Both the position numbers and the translations under genes were made by a program. This document shows, piece after piece, positions 54,608 to 63,879 of a stretch of DNA of 64,000 nucleotides (positions are counted from its first letter, which is position 1; each line of letters starts with the position of its first letter). This DNA is from Planctomycetota bacterium. GTDB lineage: Bacteria; Planctomycetota; Planctomycetia; Pirellulales; Pirellulaceae. The notes under the pieces were generated by a model, which was given only the letters and a program-made list of their open reading frames with translations, searched no databases and was not told the origin of the DNA. The stretch lies in the NCBI GenBank assembly GCA_963204915.1, contig CAUJHS010000048.1, forward strand, positions 99,969-163,968, written 5' to 3'.

Positions 54608-55921
54608 ATGAAGAACCGACGCCCCACGCGCCGCGCATCGCCTTCACCTCACCGCAACGCCGCGAATGCTCCACCTGCGGTCCGCCAGCCATTATGCCCC
54701 GATCCGACTGCGGGCATGAAAGCGGTCTTTCTGCGGACGCCAACGAACCGCCCCCTGGTCTACCGTAAACGAGTAGCGCGCGTTGACGCGGGCGTGCGTC
54801 CCGGCGAGTGGGTGGCGGTCTACGCTGAACCAGACATCCTTCTCGGCTACGGTGTTTACAATCCGCGTTCAGAAATCATCGTACGGATCTTGCGTTTTGG
54901 CTCGCAACTTCCTGACGAGACGTACTGGAACGCCACCTTGAGCAAGGCGCTCGAGCTACGGCGCGACCTGTTAGGGCTCGACGACGCGACGAACGCCTAT
55001 CGCCTGGTCCACGCGGAAGCCGATGGCCTCAGCGGATTAGTCATTGACCGATTTGACGACGTCCTCAGTGCGGAAGTCTTTAGCCTGGGCCTTTGGCAAC
55101 GCGCGGAAGAGATACTTGGTCACTGTGCGAAACTTTGCGGCACGCGGCATGTGATACTTCAACCCTCGCCGCAAATTCTTTCCCAGGAAGGCTTCGACGT
55201 CTCTCCCATCGTGTCGCCCGGAGCGCCGCGCGAGGTAACGATTCAAGAGTTCGGCACACGCTTCCGCGTTCGATTTGAAGGAGGTCACAAAACCGGTTTT
55301 TTTTGCGATCAGCGTGACAATCGTCGAATGCTCGCGTCGTTTTGCCGTGGGAAAAGCGTCCTGGACCTGTGCTGCTATACCGGTGGTTTTGCCGTACAAG
55401 CCAAGAAGCTGGGGGGCGCCAACGAAGTCATTGGCGTCGACTTAGATGAAGCTCCGCTCGCATTGGCCCGCGAAAATGCGGACTTAAACCAAGCCCGAAT
55501 TCGGTTCGTTCAGGCCGATGTCTTCCCGTTTATGCGCGACATGCTGCGCGCCGATCGGCAGTTCGATGTCGTAGTGTTGGATCCACCCAAACTGATTCGC
55601 TCGCGAAACGAACTAGACGAGGGCACGCGGAAACATTTTGACCTGAACCGCTTGGCGATGCAGTTAGTCAAACCCGGCGGCGTCTTGCTTAGCTGTACAT
55701 GCGCCGGGTTACTCGACTGGGAGTCGTTTCTCAAAGTACTGCACTCGGCTGCTCGTCAAGCAGGAGAGCCGCTGCCCTTGGTTGAGGGAGAGGAATTCGC
55801 TCGCCGTAACCCGCGCTCCATGCAAATTCTGGCGAAAACTGGCGCCGCGATGGATCATCCTATCGGGTCCAATTCGCCGGAAACCGAATACTTACGCGCC
55901 GTTTGGATGCGAATGGGGTGA
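54608..55921 (+). CDS. rlmI: 23S rRNA (cytosine-C5) methyltransferase, RlmI-type
   Basis: 437 aa, ATG 54608. A PUA-like N-terminal domain lies around residues 37-115 (VFLRTPTNRPLVYRKRVARVDAGVRPGEWVAVY). The RlmI middle domain contains VHAEADGLSGLVIDRFDD. The Rossmann domain has SAM motif VLDLCCYTGGFAVQ, acidic strand VIGVDLDEAPL, motif IV VVLDPPKL and the catalytic SCTCAG near 362-367. It methylates C1962 of 23S rRNA in E. coli; the same target is likely here. The first 36 residues are poorly conserved, and Met37 may be the true start. Confidence 0.88.
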   Translation: MKNRRPTRRASPSPHRNAANAPPAVRQPLCPDPTAGMKAVFLRTPTNRPLVYRKRVARVDAGVRPGEWVAVYAEPDILLGYGVYNPRSEIIVRILRFGSQLPDETYWNATLSKALELRRDLLGLDDATNAYRLVHAEADGLSGLVIDRFDDVLSAEVFSLGLWQRAEEILGHCAKLCGTRHVILQPSPQILSQEGFDVSPIVSPGAPREVTIQEFGTRFRVRFEGGHKTGFFCDQRDNRRMLASFCRGKSVLDLCCYTGGFAVQAKKLGGANEVIGVDLDEAPLALARENADLNQARIRFVQADVFPFMRDMLRADRQFDVVVLDPPKLIRSRNELDEGTRKHFDLNRLAMQLVKPGGVLLSCTCAGLLDWESFLKVLHSAARQAGEPLPLVEGEEFARRNPRSMQILAKTGAAMDHPIGSNSPETEYLRAVWMRMG

Positions 55922-56266
55922 TCCAAGCGACATTATTTATTCATCGTACGGCCCTGACCTCGTCAACGCCTCGGGGGTAGAATAATGGCGACGGATTGTT
56001 GACGCCTATCAGCAAGGCCGTGGCAAAAGCCTCATGAGGCCCAGGGCGCTCTGGTCCGGCAGTACGTTCGTTTCAAACCTGATGCACAACGAGCTAGAAA
56101 CGGAAATCGTCCGGAGATGCGGCACGGCAACACAACCGCGAGGATTCGCTGTTTGCCGGTCCAACACGCGACGCGATCGATCGGATAACCGTGAAGAGTG
56201 ACCACCACACATCGGTGGGGCGCGCCGGCTTTTGACGTTGCAACGTTCACCCAAGATTGTTTCCTT
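55922..56266. other. gene-free stretch
   Basis: About 345 bp. A perfect 12-bp palindrome GCCTCATGAGGC lies at 56029-56040. The longer frame leading into the radical SAM gene from 56198 lacks family sequence. Nothing else stands out. Confidence 0.4.
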
Positions 56267-58306
56267 ATGCAGTCGCTTCCTGTAATTGTTGATAAACCAA
56301 TTCGATCGGACTACCTGGGAGACCTCCTCCCCTCGCGTGCCCCGGAGTCCGTTCTTCCCTTGCCGATGAGTCGCGAAGAAGCGCTCCTTCGCGGTTGGGA
56401 CGAGATTGATATTGTGTTTGTCACGGGCGATGCATACATCGACCACCCAAGTTTCGCCATGGCCGTCTTAGGCCGTGTTCTCGAAGCGGCGGGCTTTCGT
56501 GTGGCGATCCTGAGTCAGCCAGATTGGCAATCCTGCGACGACTGGCGGCGGTTTGGCCAACCGCGATTGTTCTTCGCTATCAGCGCGGGGAACATGGACT
56601 CGATGATCAATCACTACACCGCCAGTCGCAAAGTCCGTAACGATGACGCCTACTCCCCCGGAGGGCGCATTGGCCGCCGTCCGGATCGGGCCACACTCGC
56701 CTACTGTCAGCGGGCGCGCGAGGCGTACAAAGGGGTTCCCGTTATTGCAGGCGGAGTGGAGGCGTCGCTCCGCCGCTTGGCGCACTATGACTATTGGAGC
56801 GACAAAGTTCGCCGCTCGATCTTACTCGACGCGAAGGCTGATTTGCTCGTTTACGGTATGGGCGAGGATTCCATCGTCCAAATCGCACGGCGGCTCCGCC
56901 GTGGCGAAACAGTAAAAGATCTTCGAGATATGCGCGGCGTCGCCTTTGCCCTGGGAGCGTCGGAAACGCCTCCGGAAGAAGCGCTCGTACTGCCTAGTTA
57001 CGAAGACGTTTGCGGTGACAAGGTCGCCTTTGCAAACGCCACACGACTGTTTCACAACGAAACGAACCCATTTAACGCCCGGCGTCTCGTGCAATGGCAC
57101 GACAAGCAAGCCGTCGTAATTAATCCGCCTCCGCTCCCGATTAGTCAACGGGCCATGGATCGCATCTACGCGCTCCCCTACACCCGGAAACCGCATCCCA
57201 GTTATCGCGAGCCCATTCCCGCGCATGAGATGATTAAGGACTCCGTCACGATCATGCGTGGCTGTTTTGGCGGTTGCACATTTTGTTCAATCACAGCTCA
57301 TCAAGGCCGCATCATTCAGTCTCGCAGCAAGGATTCCGTCGTGCGCGAGTTGCAAACGATGGGCGCCGATCCCGAATTCAAAGGAACGGTCAGCGATGTC
57401 GGCGGTCCCACAGCCAACATGTATCAAATGCGCTGCACTCGTCCCGACGTTGAAGCCGTTTGCCGCAGGCAGTCGTGTGTGCATCCCAAAATCTGCAAGC
57501 TGCTTGGGACCGACCATGGACCACTCATTGAATTGATGCGCGAGGCGCGCAAGGTCCCTGGTGTCAATAAAGTGCTCGTGGCCAGCGGTATTCGCATGGA
57601 TTTGGCCCGTCGCTCTCCGACCTACATGCGCGAACTAGCCTCGCACCACGTGGGTGGTTTGCTGAAAGTGGCGCCCGAACATACCGACGAGGAAGTTTTG
57701 CACTATATGCGTAAGCCGTCAGGCGACGACTTCGAACGCTTCAGCGAGCAGTTCAAACAGGAATCCAAGCGAGCGGGAAAAAAACAGTACCTCGTGCCCT
57801 ATTTCATCGCCAGTCATCCGGGCAGCGATCTCAACGCCATGATTGACCTGGCGCTGTTCTTGAAACGCAATGGCTATCGTCCCGATCAGGTGCAAGATTT
57901 CATTCCTGCCCCGATGGATGTGGCGACGGCGATGTACTACACCGGTTTGGACCCCTTCACGCTTAAGCCTGTGTACACGGCAAAGAAACTGCGCGATCGT
58001 AAAATGCAGCGTGCCTTGATGCAATTCTTCAAACCTGAGAACTATTTCGAAGTGCGGGCGGCATTGCTCGAATCGCAACGAAGCGAACTGATCGGGGATG
58101 GCTGCGACTGCCTGATTCCGGCGAAACCACCCAAAGAAGCGCTAACGCGCCGCCGCGCCGAAGCCAACGCTCAATTTCGCGGGGAGTATGTACACACAGT
58201 ACCAGGAGTGGGTAAGTCTCAGAAGAAGGGGCATCGGAAACAAAGCCGGCACGCTCCCGGGCGAGGTTATCGTCCAGAGCGAAAAGAAGTGAAGAAGAAG
58301 CGGTAA
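56267..58306 (+). CDS. ygiQ: YgiQ-type radical SAM protein
   Basis: 679 aa from ATG 56267; an ATG 69 bp upstream would add residues outside the family. The N-terminal domain has GWDEIDIVFVTGDAYIDHPSFAMAVLGRVLEAAGFRVAILSQPDW, which is diagnostic of YgiQ. The radical SAM site is CFGGCTFCS with Cys333, Cys337 and Cys340 to hold the 4Fe-4S cluster. Further blocks are GGPTANMYQM, CVHPKICKLLGTDH (a second Cys cluster), and the C-terminal YFIASHPGSDL and QDFIPAPMDVATAMYYTG. The family is widespread and its reaction is unknown. The C-terminus is basic (Lys/Arg-rich). Standalone gene. Confidence 0.94.
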   Translation: MQSLPVIVDKPIRSDYLGDLLPSRAPESVLPLPMSREEALLRGWDEIDIVFVTGDAYIDHPSFAMAVLGRVLEAAGFRVAILSQPDWQSCDDWRRFGQPRLFFAISAGNMDSMINHYTASRKVRNDDAYSPGGRIGRRPDRATLAYCQRAREAYKGVPVIAGGVEASLRRLAHYDYWSDKVRRSILLDAKADLLVYGMGEDSIVQIARRLRRGETVKDLRDMRGVAFALGASETPPEEALVLPSYEDVCGDKVAFANATRLFHNETNPFNARRLVQWHDKQAVVINPPPLPISQRAMDRIYALPYTRKPHPSYREPIPAHEMIKDSVTIMRGCFGGCTFCSITAHQGRIIQSRSKDSVVRELQTMGADPEFKGTVSDVGGPTANMYQMRCTRPDVEAVCRRQSCVHPKICKLLGTDHGPLIELMREARKVPGVNKVLVASGIRMDLARRSPTYMRELASHHVGGLLKVAPEHTDEEVLHYMRKPSGDDFERFSEQFKQESKRAGKKQYLVPYFIASHPGSDLNAMIDLALFLKRNGYRPDQVQDFIPAPMDVATAMYYTGLDPFTLKPVYTAKKLRDRKMQRALMQFFKPENYFEVRAALLESQRSELIGDGCDCLIPAKPPKEALTRRRAEANAQFRGEYVHTVPGVGKSQKKGHRKQSRHAPGRGYRPERKEVKKKR

Positions 58307-58381
58307 TATTGGGCCGTAGCGACAGGCTTATTCTTATCAGCCTGAGGCAACGCCAGTTCTTGGAGAGCAAACCAAACTTTT

Positions 58382-58630
58382 TCAGGCTTCCGTGCTACCG
58401 TCCGATTCGTCGGTTGTTTGAAGTTTGTCAGGTGGTAATACGTCCGCAAACAGGGCGCGGAGTTCGCGCAAGTGCTGCCCCGTCGCGGTATGAATGATAA
58501 GCGCCTGTCCGCGTCCATCGCTTTGAATTTTGCGCACGCCGAACCCGGTACCTTGCAAACGTCGCCGTGCTTGCGAGGCGCTCACATTTACATGCAAATG
58601 ATCGCCCTTGAGATAAGACATTCCGCGCAT
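58382..58630 (-). CDS. small protein of unknown function
   Basis: 82 aa, with ATG 58628-58630 or 58619-58621. The composition is gene-like: MSYLKGDHLHVNVSASQARRR, then a helix HLRELRALFADVL and an acidic C-terminus. No family recognised. It converges with the ygiQ-type gene, leaving 75 bp between stops; no T-tract hairpin is visible there. Confidence 0.55.
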   Translation of the reverse strand: MRGMSYLKGDHLHVNVSASQARRRLQGTGFGVRKIQSDGRGQALIIHTATGQHLRELRALFADVLPPDKLQTTDESDGSTEA

Positions 58631-58683
58631 TCGACTAGCGCATCACGTAACGAGTGACACCAAGTCACATCATCGCGGCGCGA

Positions 58684-58869
58684 TCACGTAGATTGTGCTT
58701 GGCCCTTACGCGCTAGCACAGCGGCTTGATTCGCATATTTTTCGGCTCGGAACAAGAACTTGCGCTTCTTCGGAGTGGCTTTGGTGTGTTTCGCCAAACT
58801 AAAGTACTTGGCCGCCAACTCTTGCTTCACTTGAACACGATGCTCTAAATCTCGGCTAATTGATGACAT
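58684..58869 (-). CDS. small basic protein
   Basis: 61 aa from ATG 58867-58869; a 78-aa version starts at 58918-58920. The sequence is Lys/Ala-rich and helical (VQVKQELAAKYFSLAKHTKATPKKRKFLFRAEKYANQAAVLARKG), pI high. It resembles short nucleic-acid-associated or ribosome-associated proteins, but no family can be named. Confidence 0.5.
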   Translation of the reverse strand: MSSISRDLEHRVQVKQELAAKYFSLAKHTKATPKKRKFLFRAEKYANQAAVLARKGQAQST

Positions 58870-59014
58870 TCTTAAAGTCCGACAAAAGTACGATATGCGC
58901 TGCCGCCACGGCGGAAGCATGCCATTATAAGCGATTTTAGAATCGGAGAAAGGTGGAAACAGCTGCTCAAGGGACAGGTGGAACAGGTGGGACAGGTCGA
59001 TCTTGTGCGTCGGT

Positions 59015-59245
59015 TCAGCTTTTTTCGCTGCAGTTCACGTTTTGTTCCGCCTGAACCCAAAACTCCGAGCCGTCTCCTTCAGGACAACCAGCTTCTTCCC
59101 AGAGTAAGTAGGCTTGTTCGCGAATTTTCGCTTCGCGGTCTAAGCCCGGTCCCGACTCATGAACCAACGGGTCGTTTTTCATAAGCAAAATTCCCTTTCT
59201 CTCACCATCTGGAACATTGACTTCATTTTCCGAATTCTCATTCAC
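59015..59245 (-). CDS. DUF2934 protein
   Basis: 76 aa. Residues about 40-67 match the DUF2934 pattern: I-R-E-x-A-Y-x-L-W-E-x-x-G-x-P-E-G, then a W-x-x-A-E tail (REQAYLLWEEAG, FWVQAEQ). Mostly acidic, soluble, function unknown. The alternative start at Met22 would leave the domain intact. Lies upstream of the tRNA gene on the opposite strand. Confidence 0.7.
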   Translation of the reverse strand: MNENSENEVNVPDGERKGILLMKNDPLVHESGPGLDREAKIREQAYLLWEEAGCPEGDGSEFWVQAEQNVNCSEKS

Positions 59246-59357
59246 TTGTCAAACACCACCTATTTGGGAATCGAACGGCGAGTTCGGGCGTCTCCCCGGT
59301 CTTTCTCGCCTTCGGGAATATGCTAAAATTCGACCCGGAACAAAAAAGTTCGCCAAC

Positions 59358-59431
<74 letters not shown>

Positions 59432-59436
59432 TCTGC

Positions 59437-59664
59437 CTAAAGTGAATTGAGCAAAGACTTTAACTTTGCAACCTCCTCGGCCGTCAGCTGAGGAGGTTTT
59501 TTAATTCCCCCCACTAATTCAATATTTTTGTCGCGTGCGATGACTTTTTCGTAGATCTCTGCGGCGGCGGACTGGGCCGCCTTCTTAGCGCCGTAAAACT
59601 TCCGCGTGGTCGCGAAATCCTTGTGTCGCATGACGACCATCACCGTCTCGGCCGACAAGAACAA
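59437..59664 (-). pseudogene. tyrosine recombinase (integrase) C-terminal remnant
   Basis: 75 aa, stop codon 6 bp from the tRNA 3' end. The sequence matches only the last part of phage-type integrases: LSAETVMVVMRHKDFATTRKFY, with the His-x-x of MRHKD and catalytic Tyr of KFYG, then a helical tail. The Arg-...-HxxR core and the N-terminal DNA-binding domains are absent. An in-frame stop lies just upstream of the TTG at 59662-59664, so it cannot extend. An integrase next to a tRNA 3' end is the usual layout of a tRNA-targeted element, here reduced to a scar. Confidence 0.8.
59470..59502 (+). terminator. intrinsic terminator after tRNA-Arg
   Basis: Perfect 9-bp arms AACCTCCTC (59470-59478) and GAGGAGGTT (59490-59498), then TTTTTT to 59502. 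It reads on the plus strand 39 bp after the tRNA, within the antisense of the integrase remnant. Confidence 0.85.
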
Positions 59665-59776
59665 CGTCTACACTAGCTAAGGAGCTTGAAACCTTGATTG
59701 CCGCCTTGGCCAAAGAACCTGATGCAATGAAACTTACGACGCCGTAGCGTTGCGATCAGCCGGCCCTATTACGCAC

Positions 59777-60310
59777 TTAGCGGAGCAATAAGCAGGCCAA
59801 ATTACCGGCACAGTCCTTCCAAGACAGGCGGCCATCGGCAAGGGCAACCTGCGGCCAAGCGTCGGTTTGTTCCAACACTTTCATCTGAAACAGGCGCTGA
59901 TAGGCACCGGGAGAGCGTTTAACACCTTCACCGACGGAGAGAGTTCCGCGGCCTGCTCAGCCGATCAAGCAGTCGTCGGATGTTTTGATGCAGTTTCCTG
60001 CCTCGCCGAGCGAGTCGCCTTTCCCAGTCAGGACGCACGCTTCCTCGTCAACGCAGTGGAAGCGTTCTCAAGACCAATAGATTTTATCGCCGTGTATAAC
60101 AGGCCTGCAGATTAGTGAGACATGGCCTTGTTCCCAGACTTTCTCGGCGCCGCGGAGCGTGATTCGCAGCCTGGCCACTTGGTTCAGGTTGTAGCCGGAC
60201 GTTATCAGCACGTGGTTTTCGCGTGTCGAGGGACCGGCGATGTTGTTCGCGTAGTCGGTGGGCCAGGGATACTCGGCGATTGTTTCGCCCTCGTGACCTA
60301 CGTCGGTACG
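59777..60310 (-). pseudogene. decayed PQQ-type beta-propeller gene
   Basis: The minus strand encodes family sequence in pieces. Frame 1, about 60300 to 60068: GETIAEYPWPTDYANN, HVLITSGYN, EKVWEQGH and GDKIYWS, ended by TGA at 60068-60070. It resumes in the same frame as RFHCVDEEACVL and GEAGNCIKTSDDCLIG until TGA at 59957-59959. Then in another frame: VKRSPGAYQRLFQ, TDAWPQVALADGRL and CAGNLACLLL, ended by TAA at 59777-59779. These are consecutive blades of an outer-membrane-assembly/PQQ-like propeller. Two nonsense codons and at least one frameshift make it non-functional, and the N-terminal half is gone. Confidence 0.85.
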
Positions 60311-60587
60311 CGCCCCCAAAAGGCCGTTCAAGTGAAGGTTGCATCTTGAATTCGCAGACTGCAACAAACAGTACGCTTGCCCGGACGAACATACGTTAGC
60401 AACCATTGCGACGCTCCTTCACCAAACACTTTGTCCGCTTACCCGATATCGGGGAACCTGAAGAGAATCGCGCCTCTCAGGTTGACCTGGGCCGACACAG
60501 GAACGCCATGTCGACTGCATGCTATGCAGATGCGCGGTTGTTCTGTTCGCCAACTTTGTTTTTGACCCAGCCGTTCTTTCCGCCTTT

Positions 60588-63092
60588 TCACTGGAAACTT
60601 TGGATGAGCGTTTGCAGTGCGGCGAGGGCTCGTGTTACGGCTTCCGGCCTAGGAAGCGGAATCTTCAGGTACGGCTCGTTGCGTTCATCGTGTATCACGT
60701 GGACTGCTCCGACGCGCTGCTCCGTGGCTTCTTCGGGGCTAGGCGACTGCGAAACGCGGGCGAGTTGCTCCAACAGCGCTACGCCGTGTTGCAGCAGACC
60801 CGTTAGCGGGTCGGTTACTTGCGCCGGCGAGACGAATTCGCCGCGTTCCTGCTGCGCTTTAGCGTCGCTTGCAGCCGCGCCGTTCCGCTTGGCGTGGCCG
60901 TTGGCGGATGGGGCGGAAGGCAGCGGTTCGCGTACTTCCGGTTCTTCCGGCGCGGCGCGTTCGGTAGGAATCGACGTAGTCGCCCTTTCGACCGACTCCA
61001 TGAAGCGGTTGAGGCGACTCTTGCCGAGGAACACTTCCTTATCGCCTTCATCGAGTACGCCGGAGAAGAGCGATTTTTTGAAGCCCAACAGCGAAAGCAT
61101 CCCCTGTTCGATTGTGCCTTCCGACACATAGTTGACCACCCGCACTGGTTGCGTCTGGCCGAGGCGATGGACGCGTCCGATCCGCTGCTCCAGCACCGCC
61201 GGGTTCCAAGGCAGGTCGAGGTTAATGACCACGTTGGCGTGCTGCAAGTTGAGGCCCACGCCGCCGGCATCGGTCGACAAGAACGCGCGACACTTGGGAT
61301 CCTGTTTGAAGCGTCCTACCAGATCCTTGCGATTGCGGCTCTCCACTCCGCCGTGAAAGAATACGTGGCCCCACCCGCGCGACGCGAGGCGGCGCTGCAC
61401 TAGTTCGTGCATGCGCACCCACTGGCTGAAGATCACCACCTTGGCGCCCGGCTCTTCGAACGTCTCTTCCAGCAGTTGGGCCAGCTCGTCGGGTTTGGTG
61501 CTGTGGTCGGTTTTCTGGTCGAGCAGGTAGGTGCTATCGCACGACATGCGCATGTTTTGCAGGGCGATCATCAGCCGCCGCTGGTCGGCTTCGGTCAAGA
61601 AACCGTACTTTCGCCACTTGGCTACCACGCGCGACACCGTCTCCTGGTTTTCATCGTGGTAGCCCCACTGCGGCTCGGTCATGGGCAGGAAGAAGTTCTT
61701 TTCCAACCGCTCGGGCAGTTGCGTGAGCACTTCTTTTTTGCGGCGGCGCAAAAGAACTGGCGAAAGCGTTTGCGAAATGCGGTCCAAATCTTTGTAACCA
61801 ACGACGCGCCCCGTCTCCGGCTCTCGCACCTGGTGTTCGTGGAGGAATTGGTACGTCGGCCCCAGCCGGTGCTGGTCAATGAACTGCACGATCGACACCA
61901 GTTCTTCCAGGCGGTTTTCCAGCGGCGTGCCGGTGAGCACCAAGCAATACGGCGAGCGGACTTGCTTGACCGAACGGGCGGCGCGCGTTTCCCAGTTCTT
62001 GATGCGCTGGGCTTCGTCCAAAATTACCAGGTCGGGCGACCATCGGTTGATGCTCTCCAGGTCGCGGTGCACCACGTCGTAGTTGGTGATCTTGAAGAAG
62101 CTGTCCTGCTCGTACAACGCGCGCCGGTGTTGCAGCGGGCCGTTGGTCACCTGCGCTTTGCGCCCGGTAGCGCGAGCAATCTCCTGTTCCCATTGGTGCT
62201 TAAGCGATGTGGGGCAGACCACCAGCACGCGTTCCACGCCCAAGCAACGGGCCATCAGTTCCGCGGCGGCAATAGCCTGGATGGTTTTGCCCAGGCCCAT
62301 TTCGTCGCCCAAGAGCGAACGGCCCGCACGAGCGGCGAACAACACGCCTTCCTTTTGGTACTTGTACAGCGGCAGCTTGATGAGCCGGTCCAGCTCTTTG
62401 CTCCGCACGCCCGCGGGAAACGCCTTCGCGAGAATCTCTTTCCGCCGGGCCGCGTCGCGCACTTCGGCAATGAACTCCAGCGCATCTTCGTAAATGCGGA
62501 GGCCATGGTCAGCCTCGTTCGCGTCGGCCACAAAGCGGTCGAAGCGGAGGAAGGCGTCTTCGGCTAGGCGGCCCTCGGCGTCGAAGAATGCGGCCGCCAA
62601 CTGAGCCAGCTTGCGCGAGCAGTCGCTGCCAGGGCGGAAGCGCACCTCGCGCTCGGCGCCGTAATGCAAATAGACTTCGCTGAACCGCGGCTGATAACCC
62701 TCGAGGAGCATCCTCTTGCCGCCCCGCTTGCGCCGCAGCCGGTCGAGCGTGAATTCGATGTGCTTGCACGTACCGAGGTTGTTCGTGCGAAAGTCGGGAC
62801 AAGTGCAATGGTTCTCCCCAGGCCGATCGCCACGAATGCGCACGCGGTAGAGGCCCTTCGACTGCGGATTGTAGACCTCGAATTCAGAGAAGACCGGCGC
62901 ATCCCCGAGGTTGGACAGCTTCAGCGGTTGTTCGGGGCCAAACTGCCGCCGCAACTCGCGCTGCCACGCTTCCAGCGACATGTCTTCCGGCTTGCGCATC
63001 CGCGAGAGCCGCGGCGGCCCCTTCTTCGGTCGCTTCTTCCGCGACGGCCGCACAGAGGTCGAGACGGACGAACGCCGCGGCGTCGATGCCAT
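60588..63092 (-). CDS. SWIM zinc finger and SNF2-family helicase
   Basis: 834 aa, ATG 63090-63092. A basic N-terminus is followed by a SWIM zinc finger near residues 97-111 (CTCPDF...CKHI, C-x-C...C-x-H). A helical linker leads to the SNF2 ATPase: Walker A DEMGLGKT near residue 265, VVCPTSLKHQWEQEI, Walker B box ILDEAQRIKN, motif III VLTGTPLEN, motif V/VI region FLSTDAGGVGLNLQ and QRIGRVHRLGQTQPVRV. Such proteins remodel protein-DNA complexes or help at stalled RNA polymerase, like RapA. The C-terminal 150 residues are low in complexity (Ala/Pro/Glu). It stands alone beside the decayed island. Confidence 0.93.
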   Translation of the reverse strand: MASTPRRSSVSTSVRPSRKKRPKKGPPRLSRMRKPEDMSLEAWQRELRRQFGPEQPLKLSNLGDAPVFSEFEVYNPQSKGLYRVRIRGDRPGENHCTCPDFRTNNLGTCKHIEFTLDRLRRKRGGKRMLLEGYQPRFSEVYLHYGAEREVRFRPGSDCSRKLAQLAAAFFDAEGRLAEDAFLRFDRFVADANEADHGLRIYEDALEFIAEVRDAARRKEILAKAFPAGVRSKELDRLIKLPLYKYQKEGVLFAARAGRSLLGDEMGLGKTIQAIAAAELMARCLGVERVLVVCPTSLKHQWEQEIARATGRKAQVTNGPLQHRRALYEQDSFFKITNYDVVHRDLESINRWSPDLVILDEAQRIKNWETRAARSVKQVRSPYCLVLTGTPLENRLEELVSIVQFIDQHRLGPTYQFLHEHQVREPETGRVVGYKDLDRISQTLSPVLLRRRKKEVLTQLPERLEKNFFLPMTEPQWGYHDENQETVSRVVAKWRKYGFLTEADQRRLMIALQNMRMSCDSTYLLDQKTDHSTKPDELAQLLEETFEEPGAKVVIFSQWVRMHELVQRRLASRGWGHVFFHGGVESRNRKDLVGRFKQDPKCRAFLSTDAGGVGLNLQHANVVINLDLPWNPAVLEQRIGRVHRLGQTQPVRVVNYVSEGTIEQGMLSLLGFKKSLFSGVLDEGDKEVFLGKSRLNRFMESVERATTSIPTERAAPEEPEVREPLPSAPSANGHAKRNGAAASDAKAQQERGEFVSPAQVTDPLTGLLQHGVALLEQLARVSQSPSPEEATEQRVGAVHVIHDERNEPYLKIPLPRPEAVTRALAALQTLIQSFQ

Positions 63093-63612
63093 GGTTCATC
63101 TCCCTATTGAGAAACGCGGCGCGTCGATGCCGCAAAACGGCTAGCCTAGCACACGAACGAGGTCGAATGTAGGACCGGCGTCACAACAATAACGTCGGGC
63201 GAAACATGCATGAACGTCGCACGAGAAGTGGAAGAGATGGTCCGCGTGAAGCTAGCTTCCGATTGTCACCGAGGCGTCACGGGCAACACCAGAGACTCGC
63301 AAAAAAGAACGCCAGAAGGAACGAATCGAGCGAGTGTCTCTTCGAATTTCTCTTGGCGCGATCGCGTGACCGAGTGGGGTAGGAAGGACGCGGGAATATT
63401 GCAGTTGGTTCAGTGGTTGATCAAGTGTGCATTGGCTCGGTGAGGTTTGACGTGAAGCCAATTGTCAACGCACGCGCGCCAGTAGGGCGAATGTCAAGAC
63501 TAAGTACGGCGGTGCGTACGGTGTGTGTGGCAATTTTCTCTGGCGCTGGGGCTAGGGAGGTTATATAACGTAGGCAATTCACGTTGGAGGTTCCTTTCTT
63601 CAGGAGTCCGTG
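63093..63612. other. gene-free stretch before the transposase-like ORF
   Basis: About 520 bp with no credible ORF. If the neighbour is an insertion sequence, its left end must lie in the last part of this stretch (roughly 63440-63600). I could not place the terminal inverted repeat because the right end of the element is outside the window. Confidence 0.4.
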
Positions 63613-63879
63613 ATGAGCGAGTTGCCGGCGTTAGATCGGGAGGCGTACCGCCAGCAGATGTTGGCGGAGTTTCAGCGGGTGCTGGAGGATGTGGCCGATG
63701 CGGTGGATGACGCGCCGGTCGGACGTGTGATTCGAGATAGCGAGGAGAAGGCTCGCGAAGCCTTGGATCGCTTCCGTCAGATCGCCTACGAGAAGGCGCT
63801 GCAGTTGAAGGTGGATGCGGCGGAAGCCGCTTTCCCCCCCTCCGCACAGCCCGACGACTGGAGCGCGGTGGCGGAATAA
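63613..63879 (+). CDS. N-terminal ORF of transposase-like protein
   Basis: 88 aa, acidic and helical (LAEFQRVLEDVADAVDDAPVG, EEKAREALDRFRQIAYEKALQL). The C7 tract at 63834-63840 sits in the Phe-Pro-Pro codons near its end. Read alone it stops at 63879; the reading frame with transposase-like sequence takes over one base further on. It may be a separate regulator or the upstream half of a frameshifted protein. Confidence 0.5.
   Translation: MSELPALDREAYRQQMLAEFQRVLEDVADAVDDAPVGRVIRDSEEKAREALDRFRQIAYEKALQLKVDAAEAAFPPSAQPDDWSAVAE
63834..63840 (+). promoter_or_regulatory. C7 run, possible frameshift site
   Basis: TTT followed by seven C in the ORF ending at 63879. Slippage by RNA polymerase or a +1 ribosomal shift here would join the two transposase-like frames. 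Confidence 0.4.

Noticed and set aside
56029..56040. Perfect 12-bp palindrome GCCTCATGAGGC
   Set aside because: A 12-bp palindrome is expected several times by chance in a window of this size and nothing around it supports a binding site.
58325..58365. CAGGCT/AGCCTG hairpin between ygiQ-type gene and the small ORF
   Set aside because: Six-bp stem with no T-tract on either strand, too weak to call a terminator.
59665..59750. Plus-strand stretch reading ELETLIAALAKEPDAMKL then stop
   Set aside because: Too short and without a start or ribosome site; could be an integrase-element leftover but not supportable as a gene.
61407..62567. Plus-strand open frame of 386 codons
   Set aside because: Antisense to the SNF2 motor domain; composition follows from the opposite strand and no domain is visible.
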